This document shows, piece by piece, positions 59,222 through 64,000 of a DNA stretch of 64,000 nt. The position numbers were made by a program, and so were the translations under genes. The stretch is from an uncultured Oscillospiraceae bacterium. GTDB taxonomy: Bacteria > Bacillota > Clostridia > Oscillospirales > Oscillospiraceae. Below the pieces are notes generated by a model. That model had not been told where the DNA came from and did not search any database. It saw only the letters and a list, made by a program, of their open reading frames with translations. The stretch's first letter is position 1; the number at the start of each line of letters is the position of its first letter. The DNA lies in contig CAAFLF010000017.1 of NCBI GenBank assembly GCA_900763685.1, positions 24,362-88,361 of the forward strand, read 5' to 3'.

Positions 59222-60655
59222 ATGGTTGGGCTGGAATGTAGCGAAATTAGAATGTCTGACGTTTGTGATACAACAACTCTGAGATTTGATAGCGACTATT
59301 ACAAAAAAGAATATTTAGAAATTGAACAGTTCATATGCAAAAATAGGGATAAATTTGTAACAATTGAATCTCAAGGATTACAGGTAGATGCAAGTGCCTT
59401 CTATCCATCGCTTGAACCCTATTATAACACTGGCACTATTCCCTTTGTTCGGGTCGCAGATGTCAAAGATCAAATAGAGTACAATGCCTGTGTTAATATC
59501 CCCGAGATGGGCGAAGAATTTAGAACTCTTCATATGTGCTATCCAGGCGATGTGGTGTTGACAAAGGGAGGTCGAGTAGGAACAGCAGGTTTAATTACTC
59601 AGCCCAGTTACGTGACAAGAGATTTAATCTTCATAAACGCTTCTGCTCTTAGTCGCAAGGATTACATTGTGTTATACTTGTTTTTTTCCAGCAGTTTTGC
59701 ATATAAGCAAATGATTAGATCAAGTTCAATGACGGCGCAACCCCATCTTACAATTACACTTATCAGGGATTTGTTGGTTTGCAATTATTCTAATTCATTT
59801 AAAGATAAGGTCGAGAAGTACTTTACAACTTTGGAAAAGCTCAACCATCAAGCTCAAATCCTGTATTCTGAGGCAAAACAGATCTTGATAAAAGAATTAA
59901 AGGTTTGCACAGAGGGAATAACGAGTGATTCCTATACAACCAAGTATTTATCGACCTCTTTTAAAGTATCAGGTCGTTTGGATGCGGAATACTACCAGCC
60001 AAAATACGATGGCTATCTTTCTGCTCTTGAACAGTTTGAAACCACAAAGATTCCTAACGAATTTGATGTTCTGAAAAACTCTGGAACGAATTATGCAGAA
60101 GGGGTCAGTGACGTTGGTGTAATTAAAACTAAGCAGCTTACCAATTCTGGGGTTAATACCGATGGCATTGAAAGCTATTTTACCCATGAAACATGTATCG
60201 AAAACAAGAGCACACTTGTTGTCAATAACGACGTCGTATTTGCTTCTATGGGTGTTGGCTCTCTTGGAAAGGTAAGTCTGTTCTCCTATGATGGAGACAA
60301 GCCATTTGTAACCGATTCTACTTTGAGAATCTACAGAGCTAAAAAACACACACATGTTCTACCTGAGGTGTTGTGCATATTCCTACAGTCTGCAATCGGT
60401 CAAGAACTTATCTATCGGTATGTTGTCGGGAGTACTGGCATTATCAACATCTACGACGATGATATTGCCAAGATTCCTATCCCTATTCTGGATGAAGAAA
60501 TTCAGAAAGATATTGCCGAGAAAGTGCAGAACTCCTTTGCTCTTCGCCGTCAATCTAAGCAGCTACTTGAATATGCAAAACAGGCTGTTGAAATGGCCAT
60601 TGAGCAAGGAGAAGATACTGCACTGGCATGGCTGAAAGAGAGAACAGGTGAATGA
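59222..60655 (+). CDS. hsdS: Type I restriction-modification specificity subunit HsdS
   Basis: HsdS supplies two target-recognition domains that choose the DNA site. The 477-residue protein shows two halves: the first (about 1-215) with FVRVADVKDQIEYNACV and PGDVVLTKGGRVGTAGLITQ, the second (about 240-470) with VVFASMGVGSLGKVSLFSYD and IYDDDIAKIPIPILDEEIQK, each ended by a long helix. ATG 59222 is the first usual start, but only AAGG serves as ribosome site. The 24 codons before it (from 59150) are open and protein-like (FSISPSVEPFDEAKYKAL), suggesting translation through from hsdM by frameshift. Confidence 0.92.
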   Translation: MVGLECSEIRMSDVCDTTTLRFDSDYYKKEYLEIEQFICKNRDKFVTIESQGLQVDASAFYPSLEPYYNTGTIPFVRVADVKDQIEYNACVNIPEMGEEFRTLHMCYPGDVVLTKGGRVGTAGLITQPSYVTRDLIFINASALSRKDYIVLYLFFSSSFAYKQMIRSSSMTAQPHLTITLIRDLLVCNYSNSFKDKVEKYFTTLEKLNHQAQILYSEAKQILIKELKVCTEGITSDSYTTKYLSTSFKVSGRLDAEYYQPKYDGYLSALEQFETTKIPNEFDVLKNSGTNYAEGVSDVGVIKTKQLTNSGVNTDGIESYFTHETCIENKSTLVVNNDVVFASMGVGSLGKVSLFSYDGDKPFVTDSTLRIYRAKKHTHVLPEVLCIFLQSAIGQELIYRYVVGSTGIINIYDDDIAKIPIPILDEEIQKDIAEKVQNSFALRRQSKQLLEYAKQAVEMAIEQGEDTALAWLKERTGE

Positions 60656-60656
60656 A

Positions 60657-61967
60657 ATGCTGGAGAACAAGTATCCGTATGACAATTGGAAATCTATAAC
60701 CGAATCGGATTTTGTTACGTTGTTTATAAAGACCTGGTTCGCCTTTGTCTCAACATTGCGTGAAATGTATCCGGCAGAAATTCCGTATTATCAGGCTACA
60801 GGTGACTCCAGATACATATCACCGTACAAAAGGGAGTTTTCTCAAAATATTGCATACCACTTGAATTATGCCGATATTAAGTACCACCTTTACGAAGTAT
60901 ATAAACACGGCATGAAGATTATCGCTGATCGCTATCCACGATTCATTGTTGATGATTTCTACTCACTAAATCTTTCGTTTAAGGAAACCGCTTCTGAGGA
61001 GTTTTCTCTGGAAGGTGGATTTAGCGGAAAGTTTGTATGTACTGTAAAGTGTGCTTCAGCAGAAGCGCTTACCGCTACTATCATGTGCACGGACAAATCG
61101 TATCGCACAAAAGTTGACAAAGATTATGTGCCAATTGGTGTATCGGTAGATTATTCAGCTATTCTTATGGCAATCGTACAAGAAATTGAGGATCGACAGT
61201 TTGTACTTACCGAAGCAAGCTTAATTGAACGTTTTTACGAAAAACTGTTTGATGCGATATCTGATGCTTTCTTTTCTGAAATCAATAATGCTAAAACCAG
61301 CATACCGGAAAAAGGTAACAAACGCTTTTTGAAAGTGTTTGACGCAATGTTAGCGTTCTGCGCCAGAGCATTGAATGCAATGAAGGCAAGCTGTCTAAAC
61401 GCTCAATTTAGTGCAGAACACAAACTGCTTTCCCAGATGCCGATAACCAACTTCCTTCAAAGTATAGAAGATGGAGAAGAGATGACCTTAGCCGATAAAG
61501 AAAAGGCGTATCTCTGGTTTATCAGCTTTGTATATCGATTGAGAAACGCATTATTTCATGAGATCATTGATCCGCTGAATGATGAGTGGCAGGTGATTTT
61601 CAAAAATTCCTATCATGTTCTAAAGCAGGTTGTTGACCAAAATATTTGGCGCTTAAAGCAACTGAAACTTCTTCCGTTAGCAAGCCAAGCGGCGGCAGAG
61701 AAAGATTACAATCGTGAACCGCCTCCTGATATTGACTGGCCAACCGATGAAGAAGCAAAGTTTACATGGTTCCATTCTGAGATGTTAAAGCTTAACAAAG
61801 AGGGAGCGAGAGTCTTGCTCAAAGGTAAGATTGATTTTACTGAACATCATTACGAGACAGAGTGCACGGTTAGGTGGAATGAATCTCTATCTGAGACTGC
61901 AATTAAAAATGCCAGCATCACAAGAGTGGTAGAATCTCAAGAAAAGGAACTTGCCGCTGCAATTTGA
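60657..61967 (+). CDS. HEPN-motif protein in the restriction-modification operon
   Basis: The 436-residue protein has no clear overall family. Near residue 296 it reads RNALFHE (Arg296-Asn-x3-His301), the R-N-x-x-x-H motif of HEPN ribonucleases, within helices YLWFISFVYRL and YHVLKQVVDQNIWRLKQL, typical of Apea/HEPN folds. The N-terminal 200 residues are mixed and the C-terminus (about 365-436) is strand-rich. One base after the hsdS stop, ATG 60657 with AGGTGA five bases upstream is preferred over GTG 60648. Its operon place suggests an abortive-infection or auxiliary defence effector; this is inference. Confidence 0.7.
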   Translation: MLENKYPYDNWKSITESDFVTLFIKTWFAFVSTLREMYPAEIPYYQATGDSRYISPYKREFSQNIAYHLNYADIKYHLYEVYKHGMKIIADRYPRFIVDDFYSLNLSFKETASEEFSLEGGFSGKFVCTVKCASAEALTATIMCTDKSYRTKVDKDYVPIGVSVDYSAILMAIVQEIEDRQFVLTEASLIERFYEKLFDAISDAFFSEINNAKTSIPEKGNKRFLKVFDAMLAFCARALNAMKASCLNAQFSAEHKLLSQMPITNFLQSIEDGEEMTLADKEKAYLWFISFVYRLRNALFHEIIDPLNDEWQVIFKNSYHVLKQVVDQNIWRLKQLKLLPLASQAAAEKDYNREPPPDIDWPTDEEAKFTWFHSEMLKLNKEGARVLLKGKIDFTEHHYETECTVRWNESLSETAIKNASITRVVESQEKELAAAI

Positions 61968-61988
61968 CATATTGGAGGTAGGCATGGG

Positions 61989-62708
61989 ATGAGCCAAAAC
62001 ATAAAATCAAAAGAAACATATTATGATGGCTATAGATTCAGAAGTCGCCTTGAAGCAAGGTGGGCTGTCTTCTTTAATAACATTGGCCTTGAGTATGAGT
62101 ATGAAGTGGAAGGCTTTGATATGGAAGAATGTTCTTATTTGCCTGACTTCTATATCCCATCTATTGACAGGTGGTTTGAGATCAAAGGCCAGCCGCTAAC
62201 AGTTTCTGAAATTCAAAAGTGCGAGCAATTCTGTCGGCGCAAGGATAATGAGAATATCAAGTTTTCTATATTGATTGGGGCACCGAAGCCGTTAATGTTA
62301 GAAGAAGATTTTAGTATTCTTGGAATCCGTGAGTATACTTGGCAGTGGCCATCTCAGATGTACCCAAGCGATACTCTGCTGTTAGCACAGGGTTTAACCA
62401 GAGAAGAATACTATTCGAGATTCTTGCCTGCTATATGGAAAGTGGATGGTGTAGACGATATCCATTCCAAACCAAGAAAGGACAATTATATGAAAGAAAA
62501 GGAAAACAAGAATTGCACCATCAACGAAAACGGCAGCATTGTTGTTCACAACTACAGCCGGAGAAGCGGAGCAAGACCAGCGGGGGCTGCTTCCTGCAAG
62601 CTCTCCCGGATGGTCCTCGGATTTCTTGAAGAAAAGCAGCCTCTTTTTCTCTCGTTTCCAGATACGGATCGGCGGCAAGCTGCTCCTGCCTGCCGAAGAA
62701 GGCATTGA
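61989..62708 (+). CDS. PD-(D/E)XK nuclease-like protein with a displaced C-terminus
   Basis: The first 120 residues form a compact nuclease core: FRSRLEARWAVFFNNIGLEY (Glu), LPDFYIP (Asp) and WFEIKGQPL (Glu-x-Lys), as in phage-type PDDEXK endonucleases. The frame runs 239 residues, but from about residue 185 (after 62540) it reads antisense through the remnant of a ParR-like gene, so its native end is lost or replaced. ATG 61989 follows a GGAGG and a two-codon mini-frame ATG-GGA-TGA. It lies 21 bp after the HEPN gene and probably belongs to the same operon. Confidence 0.7.
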   Translation: MSQNIKSKETYYDGYRFRSRLEARWAVFFNNIGLEYEYEVEGFDMEECSYLPDFYIPSIDRWFEIKGQPLTVSEIQKCEQFCRRKDNENIKFSILIGAPKPLMLEEDFSILGIREYTWQWPSQMYPSDTLLLAQGLTREEYYSRFLPAIWKVDGVDDIHSKPRKDNYMKEKENKNCTINENGSIVVHNYSRRSGARPAGAASCKLSRMVLGFLEEKQPLFLSFPDTDRRQAAPACRRRH

Positions 62709-62841
62709 CAGCGGCTATTACGGCGCAATTCACGGAGCGGTACTGCGCTCTGTCCAGCCGTTGCAGGTGTTCCCATGCTTCTCTGTCCTCCGGCTTGTCC
62801 AGATTCAGCCGTAGGGTGGTCGTGTAGATGCTTTTGCTCAT
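62552..62841 (-). pseudogene. Frameshifted small ParR-like protein of a conjugative element
   Basis: From ATG 62841 the frame reads TLRLNLDKPEDREAWEHLQR, then AAVNAFFGRQEQLAADPYLE and EAAFLQEIR, a small protein type common next to parM on clostridial conjugative elements. After AAFLQEI the sense moves to another frame that continues RTIRESLQEAAPAGLAPLLR and L to TAG at 62552. One indel near 62620 joins them into about 95 residues. Family name is tentative. It is opposite in strand to the island operon and marks its decayed right end. Confidence 0.6.
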
Positions 62842-62865
62842 ACGATGCCGCCTACCTTTCTCATG

Positions 62866-63765
62866 CGACGCTCTGCCATCAGCTCATTTGAGCTGATGTA
62901 CAACGCCTTCCAGAAAGCGGGGAAGAACGTCAAACTCCTCCTGCACCAGGATGGCCACCTGACGCCCACCTATCCCGCTGGCAATCTGGTCTTTACATCG
63001 GCAATTCCAGCTACGACGAGATCCTGAACCGCTGGTTCAGCCACTACCTCTACAACCTGAACAACGGCGCCGAGAAGATGGCCGTCGTCACCGCCTAGGA
63101 CAGCCACGAGACCAACACCTGGAACACCTACGCCTCCTGGAAGGCAGACGGCTACCAGACCTTTAATCCCTCCGTGGCGGAGGGGACCACCACCATCAGC
63201 AGCGACTACGAGAGCCTCGGCATCAGCGCCGACAGTTAGCAGGACGCCTTCGCAACCACCAGCACCAGCGGCAGCGTGATGTACACCCAAACCGTGGATG
63301 CGCCGCTTACCATCAAGGGCACCGTGGCCGTGAAGTTCTCCGCCCTGACGGAGAATCTGGGCGAGGACGGAACCCCCATCGGTGAGCGGGATAACCTGAT
63401 GGTCAGCGCCATGCTGGTGGACATCGCCCCTAGGGCCAGACCTTCCCCGCCTTCAACACACAGGGCAGCTATGTTCCCAAGATCACCCTGGCCGAAGGCG
63501 GCGCCTGGATGGGCGGCGGCCTCAGCAACTACGACCTCAAGGAGCTGAACACCAGTGACGTTTCCTACAAAATCATCTCCCGGGGCTGGATGGACCTCTG
63601 CAACCCCACAGCCGGTTTTGATTCCCGCACCGCCAACACCCGTGTCGCCCTGGACAGCAAGACGGCCACCACCTTCGGGCCCAGCGATCCCTGGCACCTT
63701 GGGGCCAGATTGTGACCTTCCTCTACCGGGCCCAGGGCTGCCCCCCCAGGGAAGCGCCAAGCCAT
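62866..63765 (+). pseudogene. Degraded CocE/PepX-like secreted hydrolase remnant with SLH-like end
   Basis: Successive frames encode ELMYNAFQKAGKNVKLLLHQ, YIGNSSYDEILNRWFSHYLY, VMYTQTVDAPLTIKGTVAVK and SNYDLKELNTSDVSYKIISR, the pattern of the C-terminal part of Xaa-Pro dipeptidyl-peptidase/CocE proteins. It closes with QIVTFLYRAQGC, like an S-layer homology repeat. Frameshifts near 62990, 63432 and 63700 and in-frame stops TAG at 63096-63098 and 63237-63239 break it. The catalytic 5' portion is absent, cut off at the island border. High GC returns here, so this is old chromosome. Confidence 0.7.
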
Positions 63766-63771
63766 AGAAAG

Positions 63772-63803
63772 AACACCCCTCCGCCCAAGCGGAGGGGTGT
63801 TTC
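63772..63803. terminator. Bidirectional intrinsic terminator
   Basis: Perfect 13-bp stem AACACCCCTCCGC (63772-63784) with GCGGAGGGGTGTT (63789-63801), CCAA loop, between the remnant and the convergent PAP2 gene. Confidence 0.88.
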
Positions 63804-64000
63804 TTATGCAGTTTTCCTTCGGTAGATGAGATAGTAGGCGCTGGCGCATAGGGGCAGGGCGGCCAGCACATCCACAGCGGAGTGCTGCTTGAGGAAAAGG
63901 GTGGAGAGGCAGAGGGCAGCGGCCGCCAGGGCACTCCCCAACTGCCAGCCCCGGCCTCGGAAGCGGCGGCAGTCCCGCAGGCTGAAGTACGCCGCCAGGG
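63804..64000 (-). CDS. PAP2-family phosphatase, C-terminal part (runs off the window)
   Basis: Reading leftward from the window edge to TAA at 63804-63806 gives 64 residues with CLSTLFLKQHSAVDVLAALP, the last PAP2 motif (catalytic His and Asp in KQHSxxDV), a closing hydrophobic helix and the basic tail YRRKTA. PAP2 membrane enzymes dephosphorylate lipids such as undecaprenyl diphosphate or phosphatidate. The start lies outside the window. Confidence 0.75.
   Translation of the reverse strand, partial: LAAYFSLRDCRRFRGRGWQLGSALAAAALCLSTLFLKQHSAVDVLAALPLCASAYYLIYRRKTA

Overview
The window reads as chromosome of a high-GC, anaerobic Gram-positive member of the Clostridia, most like a gut Oscillospiraceae species. 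This is inferred from gene families and style: strong AAGGAGG ribosome sites, TTGACA/TATAAT promoters, ferredoxin-linked 2-oxoacid oxidation, PduL plus butyrate kinase, an FprA flavodiiron protein, split transketolase, MurT/GatD and TnpV. No rRNA or tRNA gene and no CRISPR array was seen.

Layout. 0-6 kb: mnmG, a MurT-GatD-like pair whose glutaminase residues are replaced, and a KdpDE-like two-component operon. 6-24 kb: housekeeping and small-molecule genes (HAD phosphatase, a histidine phosphatase-GNAT fusion, a TIM-barrel protein, cstA with a long structured leader, a site-2-protease-like gene, fprA, YegP, a ZIP transporter, guanine deaminase behind a purine riboswitch, patatin, split transketolase, an S51 peptidase). 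24-31 kb: LacI regulator and gap with shared 12-bp-spaced repeats, a probable structured ncRNA, a MATE pump, a frameshifted FliB-like gene and an AlbA_2 regulator.

31-43 kb: a minus-strand run of twelve genes (41865 to 31375) downstream of a LysR gene. It joins a PuuE/PgdA-type deacetylase, an aminotransferase, a flavoprotein, a sodium:amino-acid symporter, a P-loop ATPase, a four-subunit 2-oxoacid:ferredoxin oxidoreductase, butyrate kinase, PduL and an M20 peptidase. Read together this is an amino-acid fermentation route: release or import, transamination, oxidative decarboxylation to acyl-CoA, acyl-phosphate, then acid plus ATP.

43-55 kb: pseudouridine catabolism (psuK-psuG), a processive-type glycosyltransferase behind three 11-bp-spaced TTAA repeats, two adjacent genes that each appear to have lost an internal block in frame, a 1-kb repeat-rich gap, a hydrolase, a lipoprotein, a second MATE pump, a flavodoxin-fold protein, and an NSS transporter divergent from a LysR gene.

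55.5-62.9 kb: an AT-richer acquired island: TnpV, a small partner protein, an XRE regulator with a palindromic operator, a fused nuclease-methyltransferase, its specificity subunit, a HEPN-motif protein and a PD-(D/E)XK protein. The methyltransferase ends at a T7 tract where a -1 shift would join it to the specificity subunit. The island ends in decayed genes: a frameshifted ParR-like gene and a CocE/PepX-like secreted hydrolase remnant. A PAP2 phosphatase gene runs off the right edge.

The most distinctive signals are the island operon with its slippery T7 junction and HEPN gene; the guanine riboswitch whose terminator overlaps aptamer stem P1 (an ON design suited to guanine deaminase); the glutaminase-dead MurT/GatD pair; the shared 11-bp direct repeats at three promoters; the candidate 6S-like RNA; and the fermentation operon.
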